Shown in pieces: positions 20,208 through 28,483 of a stretch of 41,870 nt of DNA. The translations under genes were made by a program, and so were the position numbers. The first letter of the stretch is position 1. Each line of letters begins with the position of its first letter. The stretch is from Verrucomicrobiota bacterium (GTDB lineage: Bacteria; Verrucomicrobiota; Verrucomicrobiia; Limisphaerales; SIBE01), in assembly GCA_021733945.1 (NCBI GenBank), contig JAIPJX010000026.1:1-41870 (forward strand), in the 5' to 3' direction. The notes under the pieces are model-generated. The model had not been told where the DNA came from and did no database searches. It saw only the letters and a program-made list of their open reading frames with translations.

Positions 20208-21683
20208 TTAAGGAATGTTAGCCGAAAGAATCCCAAGAGGAATGGCTCCCTCAGTTTCAAATTTCTTCAAGAGCCGTTTATCCGCACCTTCCAATGAACG
20301 TTTTAGCTTCCTCGGAAGTGCCGTCCTTCCGCCTGTCAAACACAATCCAATCCATGCACGCACGGTTCCCCATCGGCATTCCATCTGCACGTAACAGTCG
20401 AAAGCGTTGCGGAATTCTCGACACGCCTCCAGCATTCGGTGTTCCTTGCGGAGAAGCTCACCACGACAGAGTGCTGCGTGTGCATACTCGCCTGTCAAAT
20501 AATTGGGAGTGACTGGTCCAAAACTCTTCACTTTCCGTAGATGTCCCTTCGCGATTGCTTCGTCGGCAACGCATCCTGACGCTTGTGCGAGCAACATGTA
20601 TATGGTCATAAATCGGTATCGAACAACGTTCTTTGCAGACAGCGTTTCAAGTCGTTCAAGACAATCCTTTCGTTCGTCTTCCAGATTCATACTCTGGAAA
20701 ACGCAAGACTTGCGCCACAACACCGAACCTAAGAGCCCGGATAGTTCTCGATCAAACGCAATCTGCTCCAAATCAGAATAAATGGATAATGCCGTTGAAT
20801 CAAAACCTAATAGCCTGAGTGAATCTGCTTCACTGAGACGAGCATAGTATATCGGTTCGTAGGCTGATGAAGGATATTCTGTCAGAACTTCGCGTATAAG
20901 TTTCAACGCACGTTCGTAACGCCCCATATATCGAAGCATCTCAGACTGCTGGCGTTTGATGTGGATTCGGCGAACACGAATTTCTGATCGCAAATGGATG
21001 GGAGCGACAGCAAAAAGTGAATCAGCTTCCTGGAGAAGTCGGGTTTGTCTGCTATATGCCTCCGGAAACGCATTTCGCACCAAGTAATCATCGACCATTA
21101 TCTGCCCAAATTTCGTCTTTAAGGATTGGTAACGAAGATCGAAATCTGTGGGAGTCTCCAGGAGAGCCTCTTGAACATAGCTCCAAGCACGTCCGTAATA
21201 CGATGATGCTTCGTGGAGCCTGCCGATTGTGCGATACGCATCTGCTGCTCGATCGGACCAGTGAGCCATCATTCTCATGTTTTTCAGCAGCTCAGCCTGA
21301 GAAAGTGAGCATAGGGCAAGTTTTACAGATGCGTCGTAAAGACCGTCGCGAGACAGTGCCAGATAACGACGATCTCTTTCCCCGCTCTCGGTTGAGTCCA
21401 GATTCGTGACAACTCTATCCGAGAAAGAGTGGCTCCATTCAGCAAGTAGGTCCTGATAAGTCTCGAAGTGAAGTTTTTTCGCGAGGAGCCGCAACGAGGT
21501 AAGGGTCATGACCCCCGACTTCCTTGCACGATAGATCGTCTTTGAAGAAATGCTGGGGGTGTTTTCCCTCGTGTCCCTGCAAAAATCTTCAAGATTAGCG
21601 AAGTTCGATCGCTGAAGACTTTCGCTGAGCCTTTCCCACCATCCTGCAGGCATCGCGGCCTTGTCCTGTTCGCCCTTGCTCAT
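20208..21683 (-). CDS. TPR protein with N-terminal HTH-like segment
   Basis: A 491-residue protein. Residues about 25-80 (FANLEDFCRDTRENTPSISS, then KTIYRARKSGVMTLTSLRLL and AKKLHFETYQDLL) look like a divergent XRE-type HTH, in which 'SSKTIYRARKSG' would hold the recognition helix. The rest is helical repeats of TPR type (LHEASSYYGRAWSYVQEAL, YMGRYERALKLIREVL, MLEACREFRNAFDCYVQM). This layout resembles regulators that sense a ligand or partner through TPRs. It is followed after 4 bp by a second TPR gene, an operon. DNA binding is inference. Confidence 0.75.
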   Translation of the reverse strand: MSKGEQDKAAMPAGWWERLSESLQRSNFANLEDFCRDTRENTPSISSKTIYRARKSGVMTLTSLRLLAKKLHFETYQDLLAEWSHSFSDRVVTNLDSTESGERDRRYLALSRDGLYDASVKLALCSLSQAELLKNMRMMAHWSDRAADAYRTIGRLHEASSYYGRAWSYVQEALLETPTDFDLRYQSLKTKFGQIMVDDYLVRNAFPEAYSRQTRLLQEADSLFAVAPIHLRSEIRVRRIHIKRQQSEMLRYMGRYERALKLIREVLTEYPSSAYEPIYYARLSEADSLRLLGFDSTALSIYSDLEQIAFDRELSGLLGSVLWRKSCVFQSMNLEDERKDCLERLETLSAKNVVRYRFMTIYMLLAQASGCVADEAIAKGHLRKVKSFGPVTPNYLTGEYAHAALCRGELLRKEHRMLEACREFRNAFDCYVQMECRWGTVRAWIGLCLTGGRTALPRKLKRSLEGADKRLLKKFETEGAIPLGILSANIP

Positions 21684-22359
21684 GCTGAGATGTCGTTAAA
21701 TGTCCATACTGTCCTAAACATTCTGATGAACCGGGCTTTCTCTGTTCGTAGAGTCCATCCATGAAAGAGTTCGCGCCCGCGTGTGTGGCGAAGCGTCGGC
21801 AATCTGAACGGGAAGCACTCAAATTCCATGATCCCGGCAAACCAGAATCCAGTTGGCTGGAAATTCTTCATCAACGCATCAGTTGAGTAGCAATAAAAGG
21901 ATTCGCAAATATGGAATCTCAGATTTTTCAGGAATTCAATCGAATTCGACACGCCTCCAAACCGGGAAGCAACTTTTATTAGCGTCCAGATCAGCACTTA
22001 AAGTGATGAACAAAATTGGCCCCGTCCTTGTATCGAACGGGGCCGCCCAGCGTTAGCGCGCTGAGCATAGTGAGCAGTCCGTAGTGAACACACTGTCAAC
22101 CATCGAGATTCTACCTCGTATTCGCGAGATTGTACAGGTAACTCCTGCATCATCCCACGATCCGAGTCGGCCTGTCAAAAATCCATCGCGGATTCATCCC
22201 GTAAGCGCAGGAGTCCCCGGAAGTCCATCAGATTTGCGCCGTTTCCAAATCGCGTCCCAATCGTTCCCGAGACCGACTTCGCAGGTCTCACGTTCTCGAT
22301 TTCGAAACGCAGTTATCTCCATCCTCAACAGTCCTATAAAACGATCAAACACAAATAAC
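21684..22359. other. Gene-poor spacer between TPR genes and the mobilisation operon, with a strong hairpin
   Basis: The 676-nt divergent spacer has no supported gene. A perfect 8-bp stem, GGCCCCGT...ACGGGGCC (22018-22044, 11-nt loop), is followed on the minus strand by AATTTTG, terminator-like in that direction. Next to it are CAGCG...CGCTG arms (about 22048-22063). The frame open from a GTG at 22084 continues into the next gene, but its first 92 residues are Ser/Pro/Arg-rich and look non-coding. Confidence 0.5.
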
Positions 22360-23421
22360 ATGCGAAATCACAAAAACATGACAAACGGCTCCCTTCCACA
22401 CAATGGCAACCGCGCAACGGAACCTCCGGTCAATGATGTTCCAGCCAAAACGGGCAAGAGTAGTTCCAGCAAATCCGTCGGCTATTATAAGGTTCCAGTC
22501 GATGACATCCCGAAGATGGAACCGGACCGATCCTTCATTCGGAGGGCAGCCTGGAACGGAAGCGGGGAGGTGGTCGTTCTGGAACATCATTCCGCTCTGT
22601 TCGCCATGGCGTTTGGGGCGGACCGGGAATCTCTTCTCGAGGCAGAACGCAACACTCTTAAGGATGTTGAGCAATGGGATGCGGAAAGGACCCAGCTGGA
22701 AACCGCCCTAGAGGACACCCGTCGCGACATCACAGACAGAAGTGACCCCGTTCCGTGGAGGATTTCCGAAAGGATTCGTGTCGGGGTGATGTTCCTGCTC
22801 GTGATTGTTTTCCTCGGCGTCGATGTCAATTACGCAGCGGTGACCCTTCTCCAGAGCGGCATTGAGTTTTTCGACACTTATTGGAAGGCGGCATTTCTCA
22901 ATCTGGCAATCATTGTTGGTGGTGTCGTGATGATCGATGCAGTCCATTTGCATCTTTCATCCTTTCAGAATCGGAAACGTTTCTTCTTGATTGTTGTCAG
23001 TGCCGCATTCATTGCGCTTGCTTTCGCCCTTCCGGCGTTCGCCAAGACCTCGGTGAACATGGGGTTGGATCCCATAGCACGGATGACCGGAGAAGCACCG
23101 GTTCAGAACGCCCCGAATCCAGCGGTTGCCTTTATTTTACTGATCGTGGCTGGAAATCTCATTGCCGGAGCCATTTCAATCGCCGCGATCGAAGAAGTCA
23201 ACAGGCATCGAATGCCTCACAACATACAGAATCCCGTGTGGGCAAAGTTGAGGCGGGACTTGGAAGCGAACATGACCACATCGCAGCCCCTCAGGGAAAG
23301 GCTGGGTCTGATTCGAGGAAGATCGACTCAGATCAATGCGGCGGAAACGGTGTTCACCACCGAAGCCCTTGAGCTCTATCGAATCGCCGCAGCGGAACGA
23401 TCGGCATTCAAGTCTCTCTAG
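22360..23421 (+). CDS. Four-helix membrane protein of the mobilisation operon
   Basis: A 353-residue protein from ATG 22360 (MRNHKNMTNG); a GTG start at 22084 would add 92 low-complexity residues. A soluble N-terminal region (about 1-150) ends in a coiled-coil-like stretch (LEAERNTLKDVEQWDAERTQ). Four hydrophobic segments follow: VGVMFLLVIVFLGVDVNYAA, AAFLNLAIIVGGVVMIDAV, FFLIVVSAAFIALAFALPAF and AVAFILLIVAGNLIAGAISI. The C-terminal tail is basic. I do not recognise the family. As first gene of a strand-uniform block ending in relaxase and coupling-protein genes, it may be an inner-membrane accessory of DNA transfer; that is inference. Confidence 0.7.
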   Translation: MRNHKNMTNGSLPHNGNRATEPPVNDVPAKTGKSSSSKSVGYYKVPVDDIPKMEPDRSFIRRAAWNGSGEVVVLEHHSALFAMAFGADRESLLEAERNTLKDVEQWDAERTQLETALEDTRRDITDRSDPVPWRISERIRVGVMFLLVIVFLGVDVNYAAVTLLQSGIEFFDTYWKAAFLNLAIIVGGVVMIDAVHLHLSSFQNRKRFFLIVVSAAFIALAFALPAFAKTSVNMGLDPIARMTGEAPVQNAPNPAVAFILLIVAGNLIAGAISIAAIEEVNRHRMPHNIQNPVWAKLRRDLEANMTTSQPLRERLGLIRGRSTQINAAETVFTTEALELYRIAAAERSAFKSL

Positions 23422-23468
23422 ACCCTCCAAAACAGATCACTCACAAACACAACCAAAAGGAAACAAAA

Positions 23469-24968
23469 ATGAAGCTAATCGCAATCATCACCACCACGGT
23501 TCTTGTTCTGGCGAACGCACACCGGTCGCAGTCTGCTGAACCGGGTCCCCGGCAATACGTCGTCGCATTGGCCCCGATCCTCGACCGGGAAACCGGGGCA
23601 ACCATATTCAAGGAGTGCCTCGAATTGGTTCTGAATGAAGCCAGCGCCGGAGACCAGGTTGAGTTCATCGACGCACGGAGATTGGAGCGTCTGGCAGTCG
23701 TCTCGATTCCGAACGGCTCCGCCCGGACACGCGCCAACAGTCGCGAATTCGCCGGAAAATTCAGCGCGCTCAAATCTCACCTCACCGAAAGCTCCATCTC
23801 AAACGCTGACGAGCGGGATCAGCTCATGATTCCGATATTGATCGACGACGTCGCCAGGAGCCGCGACCAGTCCATCCCTCTCACTCTGATTCTATCCGGC
23901 TCACCGCTCTTCGTAGCTCAGTCGGCAACGGAACGAGCGTTCAATATGACGGACGGATTGGTTCCCGGAGACGGGATGATCGGGGCCTCCGTAAACCTGT
24001 CCCTTTTCGGAACAAAGGAGCGCAAACACCAATTGGACGGAGCCCGGGTGTATTGGTTTGCCCCGAACGAAAACTGGGCATCAAGCGCGATGCACCAGCG
24101 TGCCGTCGAACGATTCTGGACGCTCTTTTTTGGTGAGCAGGGTGCAATCCTCAACACCCTCGGAAGCGACGTCCAAACGGTTTTCGATCGTGCGATTCGG
24201 GGTGACGCACGGCCGTTGGTGGCGGCGACTCTGGATATGAACGACAATGGCATGTCGATGCAAACCGTTTCGGCTTTCCGTCGACAGGCTGCCGCTCCTC
24301 CCTCGCCGATCGCCCTCACAACATCGGCACGCCCCGCCCACCTGATACCGGCGGCCCCCAAACCCTCACCGTCCACCAACACGATCGCCCGGACCACCGC
24401 GATCCGAGCGCATTCCACATCCGTTCACGCCGCCGGCATCGACTCCATTCCGGCTGCTATCGCCCCCACCTCCCCGGAGCATGAAATACCGGAATCCCGA
24501 GCTCACTTCCCTATCCACCAGGGCACGACGCCTCAAACAACACCGCCGGAGTCTGTAACTTCTCCGATCGAAATCGGAATTCTGTGGGACGGACTCGACG
24601 GCACGCGTGACCTTGACATCTATGTTCTCCCCTATCCGGGTGCGGCAGAACTGAGTTTTAAGCGACCAATATCTCGGGACGGCAAGCATGTTCGGGATTG
24701 GAGGCAACCGAACAGTTTAACCGATTTTGAGTCGGTTCGCCTGAATTCGGGTGCACAGATCTCGAAAGTTGAGGCGTGGGTAAACCTGTTCAAGGGCAGT
24801 GGACCGGTTACGGGGAAGGTTCAGGTCATTTATCAGGACACCGTTTTCACCGGCACTTTCACGATTCCAGCCGCCTACGGAAACGCTGGAATCAATCCCC
24901 TGTCGCGGCGAACTGATCCTCACTGGACCCGCTTGGATCTGCAGAAAATCGTCAGTCAAAACCCGTAA
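23469..24968 (+). CDS. Secreted protein with VWA-like N-terminus and beta-rich C-terminal domain
   Basis: A 499-residue protein with a signal peptide (MKLIAIITTTVLVLANAHRS, cleavage near QSA/EPG). Residues about 30-230 resemble a von Willebrand A-like alpha/beta fold (YVVALAPILDRETGAT, IPLTLILSGSPLF). A Pro/Ala/Thr-rich linker covers about 270-370. The C-terminal domain begins IEIGILWDGLDGTRDLDIYV, a pattern like bacterial Ig/YfaP-type domains ('LxWD..D.DL.V'). AAAAGGAAAC precedes the ATG. It sits between the membrane protein and the mob genes; a periplasmic role in mobilisation is possible but untested. Confidence 0.72.
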   Translation: MKLIAIITTTVLVLANAHRSQSAEPGPRQYVVALAPILDRETGATIFKECLELVLNEASAGDQVEFIDARRLERLAVVSIPNGSARTRANSREFAGKFSALKSHLTESSISNADERDQLMIPILIDDVARSRDQSIPLTLILSGSPLFVAQSATERAFNMTDGLVPGDGMIGASVNLSLFGTKERKHQLDGARVYWFAPNENWASSAMHQRAVERFWTLFFGEQGAILNTLGSDVQTVFDRAIRGDARPLVAATLDMNDNGMSMQTVSAFRRQAAAPPSPIALTTSARPAHLIPAAPKPSPSTNTIARTTAIRAHSTSVHAAGIDSIPAAIAPTSPEHEIPESRAHFPIHQGTTPQTTPPESVTSPIEIGILWDGLDGTRDLDIYVLPYPGAAELSFKRPISRDGKHVRDWRQPNSLTDFESVRLNSGAQISKVEAWVNLFKGSGPVTGKVQVIYQDTVFTGTFTIPAAYGNAGINPLSRRTDPHWTRLDLQKIVSQNP

Positions 24969-25013
24969 CCCTTGGCCGTTCGAAAACTCGGCCTCCAGAC
25001 ACACAAGGTCATT

Positions 25014-25241
25014 ATGGAAACAAACTCGAAGCCAGTTCACGAAATCCGGATCGGCCCTATCAAGGGCACGATCTGGGCCAACCATGGATCCAACGGAATT
25101 CGGCATAGTGCGACCATTTCCAGGGTCTACAAACTGGGCGAAGAGTGGAAGCACACTGGTTGCTTCCGCCCTGCCCATCTATTGCCGATCGCAAAGGTCG
25201 CAGACCAGGTTCACACCTGGATCTGCGAGCACAGGAACTAA
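25014..25241 (+). CDS. Small conserved hypothetical protein
   Basis: A 75-residue protein. The core PVHEIRIGPIKGTIWANHGS, then GIRHSATISRVYKLGEEWKH and LLPIAKVADQVHTWI, is a recurrent small-protein pattern in Planctomycetes/Verrucomicrobia-type genomes as I recall it: a single beta-rich unit ending in a helix. ATG 25014 (METNSK) is preferred over the ATG 42 bp upstream, because the pattern begins there. Function is unknown; a DNA-binding accessory is conceivable, given that it directly precedes the mobC region. Confidence 0.75.
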   Translation: METNSKPVHEIRIGPIKGTIWANHGSNGIRHSATISRVYKLGEEWKHTGCFRPAHLLPIAKVADQVHTWICEHRN

Positions 25242-25380
25242 CGAAAACATGGAACTTCGGACGGAATTCCGTGCGCACTACCGATCCAATCAAGGGACCA
25301 ACAAGGCCACGCCGTGTGGCCACAGAGCACACCGGGCGCCTTGCCGGAGGAGATTCAACCTCCCCCTGTCCCCCTCCACT
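25242..25380 (+). other. Candidate origin of transfer (oriT) region
   Basis: The 139-bp spacer immediately upstream of mobC is where oriT lies in many ColE1/MOBP-type modules. It holds a perfect inverted repeat GGCCAC-GCCGT-GTGGCC (25305-25321), followed by GGGCGCCTTGCCGG (25334-25347), reminiscent of nic-adjacent sequences. No nic consensus could be matched with confidence. Confidence 0.35.
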
Positions 25381-25680
25381 ATGAGGAGAACAAACACAAT
25401 CAAGATCCGGCTGACGGATGAAGAATTCGCTGAGGTAAAGGCGATGGGAAAGCCAATCGGCGGGGTGTCAGCCTTGGTCCGAAAGCGGGTCCTGGCACAG
25501 GGCGTTCCCCCCCTCAAAAAGGAAGTGATTCGCGAGCTCGCTCGGGTGGGCGTTGCGCTCAATCTCGTCGCCCGGAGTGTCAGCGATCGTCGCCCGATCG
25601 AACGGATCGAGATTCTCGCGGTCCTGATGACCCTGGACCGGGACATCCAGACAATCGGTCGCAAGCTCCTCAAATCATGA
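25381..25680 (+). CDS. mobC: MobC-like relaxosome accessory protein
   Basis: A 99-residue protein. The N-terminal ribbon-helix-helix-like start (TIKIRLTDEEFAEVKAMGKP) followed by VSALVRKRVLAQG, and a C-terminal helical half (LARVGVALNLVARS...LAVLMTLDRDIQTIGRKLL) match MobC proteins, which bind oriT and help the relaxase melt it. Its stop overlaps the relaxase start (ATGA at 25677-25680), typical of mobC-mobA coupling. ATG at 25381 is used; the in-frame upstream extension is Arg/Pro-rich and not conserved. Confidence 0.85.
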   Translation: MRRTNTIKIRLTDEEFAEVKAMGKPIGGVSALVRKRVLAQGVPPLKKEVIRELARVGVALNLVARSVSDRRPIERIEILAVLMTLDRDIQTIGRKLLKS

Positions 25681-27011
25681 TCTGCGGATTCTCAAAACAC
25701 GGTTCCGGTCGCGGATCCAAACCGATTGGATATCTGATCGCGGAAACGGTCATGGTGTCCTGGGCCCCCCTCCAGTATCTCACCGGTGATAAGGGTAAAA
25801 CCGGCAAGCGGCGTGATCCGATGCCCGTGATCCTGCGCGGAGATCCGTCCAAAACCCGAGCGCTCATCGACTCCCTGGATTTCAAAAACAAATACAAGAG
25901 CGGTGTCTTGAGCTTCGCCCCCGGGGAAAAGATCCCCCCGGAAACCGAAACCCAGATCATGACCGAATTCGAGCAAACGGCCTTCGCGGGAATCAAACCC
26001 GGGAACTACGATATTCTCTGGGTTCGTCACACCCACGCGGGGCATCATGAGCTCCATTTCGTCACTCCCCGGGTGGAACTTACGACAGGCAAATTCCTGA
26101 ACATAGCCCCCCCGGGAAAGGGGTCTCGTGAACTGTTCGACACGTTCAGGAGCAAGATCAATTTGGAGTTCGGTTTGGCCGATCCCGACGATCCGGCCCG
26201 AGCGCGTGCCTTGCGCCTACCCTCGACCGTGGCACGATTCAAAGCCAGCGAACTCCGTGCCGGTCACTACTGGAACCAGGATGTCCGGGAGGTGATCACC
26301 GCCAAGATCCAGGAGCAGTTTCATCAGGGGAGAATCATCACACGCGAAGACACTCTCAAGCATTTGCGTTCCGAAGGATTCGAAATCAAACGGGTGGGAA
26401 AGGACTACATCACTGTTGAGAACGATTCAATCGGAAAGCGGGTGCGGCTTCGAGGGAACCTCTACTCTGAACGTCCTTCGCTCGGGGCCGAGCCGAGCAC
26501 ACCCGCAAGCCGCGCCAATTTGGCGCAGTTGAAGGAACAGCTGAAACGTCAGACCGAAATTCGAGCTGCTTACAATCGGAAAAGATACGGATCGCCGGAA
26601 CCTGCCAAGGAAACGATCCGGGATCTGGAGGATCTGAAAGCGCTCGGTCTGGATCGAGGAACATCGGAGGTGAATTATGACAGAACTCGAGAATCATCTT
26701 ATTCGGGCCTTGAAAGAATTGGAGAGCGCATTCTTGGAGCGCGAGCAGGAACTGAACAGCGTTGTCTTGCGCTTGAACAAACAATTCGACGCGTGCGCGG
26801 AGCAACTCACAAACTTGAGCGAGGAATTGTCGGAACTCGCGACGCACGTGAACACCTTGTCACAGCCGTCGACCAAGGCTTCAGTTTCCGCGAAGAAATC
26901 CCAAACCCCGCTGATTCACAAATACTCCAAAAGTACCGGCGCTCGCCGGTAATGCCGTCACGAACGAACCGAAACCGGGAAGCCGAGTTCGAGATGGAAC
27001 GTGACCGTTAA
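25677..27011 (+). CDS. mobA: MobA/MbeA-like relaxase (ColE1 MOBP type)
   Basis: A 444-residue relaxase. The first 150 residues align by eye with ColE1-type MbeA/MobA: KHGSGRGSKPIGYL (8-20, Tyr19 candidate nucleophile), FKNKYKSGVLSFAPGE (69-84), then ILWVRHTHAGHHELHFVTPR (113-132) and GKFLNIAPPG. ColE1 relaxases have an H-E-N metal-site signature; here the positions read His118, Glu125, His127. The C-terminal third is charged and coiled-coil-like and overlaps a nested gene (26677-26952). It nicks oriT and pilots the strand. It is coupled to mobC upstream and lies 2 bp from the coupling-protein gene downstream. Confidence 0.9.
   Translation: MICGFSKHGSGRGSKPIGYLIAETVMVSWAPLQYLTGDKGKTGKRRDPMPVILRGDPSKTRALIDSLDFKNKYKSGVLSFAPGEKIPPETETQIMTEFEQTAFAGIKPGNYDILWVRHTHAGHHELHFVTPRVELTTGKFLNIAPPGKGSRELFDTFRSKINLEFGLADPDDPARARALRLPSTVARFKASELRAGHYWNQDVREVITAKIQEQFHQGRIITREDTLKHLRSEGFEIKRVGKDYITVENDSIGKRVRLRGNLYSERPSLGAEPSTPASRANLAQLKEQLKRQTEIRAAYNRKRYGSPEPAKETIRDLEDLKALGLDRGTSEVNYDRTRESSYSGLERIGERILGARAGTEQRCLALEQTIRRVRGATHKLERGIVGTRDAREHLVTAVDQGFSFREEIPNPADSQILQKYRRSPVMPSRTNRNREAEFEMERDR
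26677..26952 (+). CDS. mbeD: MbeD-like protein nested inside the relaxase gene
   Basis: A 91-residue protein in the +1 frame relative to the relaxase and entirely inside it. It opens MTELENHLIRALKELESAF and continues as a continuous heptad-rich helix to HVNTLSQ, with a short basic tail. This matches ColE1 MbeD in start, size and coiled-coil character; in ColE1, mbeB and mbeD are likewise nested in mbeA in another frame. A textbook Shine-Dalgarno GGAGGTGA (26666-26673) sits 3 nt before the ATG (about 6 nt counted from GGAGG), stronger than that of most genes here, which argues for real expression. In ColE1, MbeD is implicated in entry exclusion or relaxosome function. Confidence 0.8.
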   Translation: MTELENHLIRALKELESAFLEREQELNSVVLRLNKQFDACAEQLTNLSEELSELATHVNTLSQPSTKASVSAKKSQTPLIHKYSKSTGARR

Positions 27012-27013
27012 TC

Positions 27014-28483
27014 ATGAACACCATTCAAAATTGCCTTTCCGCCGTTCGCCGATGGAATGGAAACCGGTTGCTGCAGAATATTCTCGAACAACCCTTGCTC
27101 CAGTTCTCGGGGAAAAAATCGGATGTGTTCACGGTCAGGGACGCATCCCAGGGTGTTTTGATCACCGGCGCAACGGGCGCGGGCAAAACCAGCGCATCCG
27201 GGGCGGCCCTGGCCAAAGCGATGCTTCGTTCCGGATACGGTGGTCTGGTTTTGTGCTGCAAACGAGATGAGGCTGATCTCTGGCGGAAATACTGCGCCGA
27301 AACCGGTCGGCAGGAATCTCTTTTTGTGTTCAGTCCGGAGTCGGACCACAGGTTTGCCTTTCTGAACTACGAGTTCTCCCGAGGGGACCGGGGCGGCGGA
27401 CAAACAGAGAATCTCGTGGTGCTCTTCGCTGAGGTGATCGAGGCAATCGAACGCCGCGAGGGTCAAGGTGGCCGCAGTGATCCCTATTGGGATCGTGCCC
27501 TGCGGCAAATCCTCCGATCGGCGATCGATGTTCTTGCCGCCAGTCGCAATCACATTTCGGTCAGTGAGATCTATGATCTGATCACCAGCGCGCCGCAGGA
27601 CACCGAGCAGCTTGAATCCTCATCGTGGCAGGAGAATTCGTTTTGCATGCGGTGCATTGAAGCTGGGGAAGCTAAGGAAAAATCAGAACGCGCCCGCCAT
27701 GACTTCGAGCTTTCGGCAAAATACTGGTTGAACGAATTCCCCCGCCTGAGCGATCGCACCCGGAGTATCGTCGTTTCTTCGTTCACAAGCCTCGCGGACG
27801 TCCTCATGCGAGGCACTCTCCACGAACTCTTCAGCACCCGAACAACGATCGTTCCCGAATTCAGCTTTGAAGGCGCTGTTATCGTTCTGGACTTGCCGGT
27901 CAAGGAATTCGATCTCATCGGCCAGGTTGCTCAACTGATTTTCAAACTGCTCTGGCAACGCGCCGTCGAACGACGGGACATCGGCAGGTATCCCCGTCCG
28001 GTTTTCATGTGGGCCGACGAGTGCCAGTGGTTTCTTTCCAGGACAGACCCGCTCTTTCAAACCACCGCCAGGAGCGCCCGATGCACCAGCGTCTTCCTGA
28101 CTCAGAACCTGGGAAACCTCCATGCCGCTTTGGGAAAGCCAGCGACCGATACGCTAACCGGAAATCTGAACACAAAAATCATTCACAACAATACGGATGT
28201 CGGCACGAACCAATGGTGCAGCGAACTCTTTTCCAAGAGTTTCCAATATCGCACGACCTCCGGAGTGGCAACGCGCGACACAGCCGATTCTCGGTATGGA
28301 TTCTCCTCCCACAACTCCTCTGCGCACGAAGCACTGGAATTCGAGGTTCTGCCGATGGAATTTTCACGGCTCAGAACCGGCGGTCCCCAGAACAGGAACC
28401 AGGTTGATGGATACGTTTTCCAAGGCAATCGCACTTTCTCATCGGGCAAAAACTATCTCCGAGTGACGTTCAACCAAGGATGA
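27014..28483 (+). CDS. VirD4/TraG-like coupling ATPase
   Basis: A 489-residue P-loop ATPase with Walker A GATGAGKT (52-59) and Walker B PVFMWADECQWF (about 329-340), where the glutamate is catalytic. SVFLTQNLGNLHAALGK after Walker B is the sensor region typical of TraG/VirD4 and TraD-like coupling proteins, and LNTKIIHNN follows. It lacks N-terminal transmembrane helices, so any membrane anchoring would be through the membrane proteins encoded next. It begins 2 bp after the relaxase stop; its end overlaps the next start. ColE1-type modules normally borrow a helper's coupling protein, so an own coupling ATPase is notable. Confidence 0.88.
   Translation: MNTIQNCLSAVRRWNGNRLLQNILEQPLLQFSGKKSDVFTVRDASQGVLITGATGAGKTSASGAALAKAMLRSGYGGLVLCCKRDEADLWRKYCAETGRQESLFVFSPESDHRFAFLNYEFSRGDRGGGQTENLVVLFAEVIEAIERREGQGGRSDPYWDRALRQILRSAIDVLAASRNHISVSEIYDLITSAPQDTEQLESSSWQENSFCMRCIEAGEAKEKSERARHDFELSAKYWLNEFPRLSDRTRSIVVSSFTSLADVLMRGTLHELFSTRTTIVPEFSFEGAVIVLDLPVKEFDLIGQVAQLIFKLLWQRAVERRDIGRYPRPVFMWADECQWFLSRTDPLFQTTARSARCTSVFLTQNLGNLHAALGKPATDTLTGNLNTKIIHNNTDVGTNQWCSELFSKSFQYRTTSGVATRDTADSRYGFSSHNSSAHEALEFEVLPMEFSRLRTGGPQNRNQVDGYVFQGNRTFSSGKNYLRVTFNQG

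Noticed and set aside
22084..22359. GTG-started 92-residue N-terminal extension of the membrane protein
   Set aside because: Ser/Pro/Arg-rich, no hydrophobic or conserved content; ATG 22360 is a better start.
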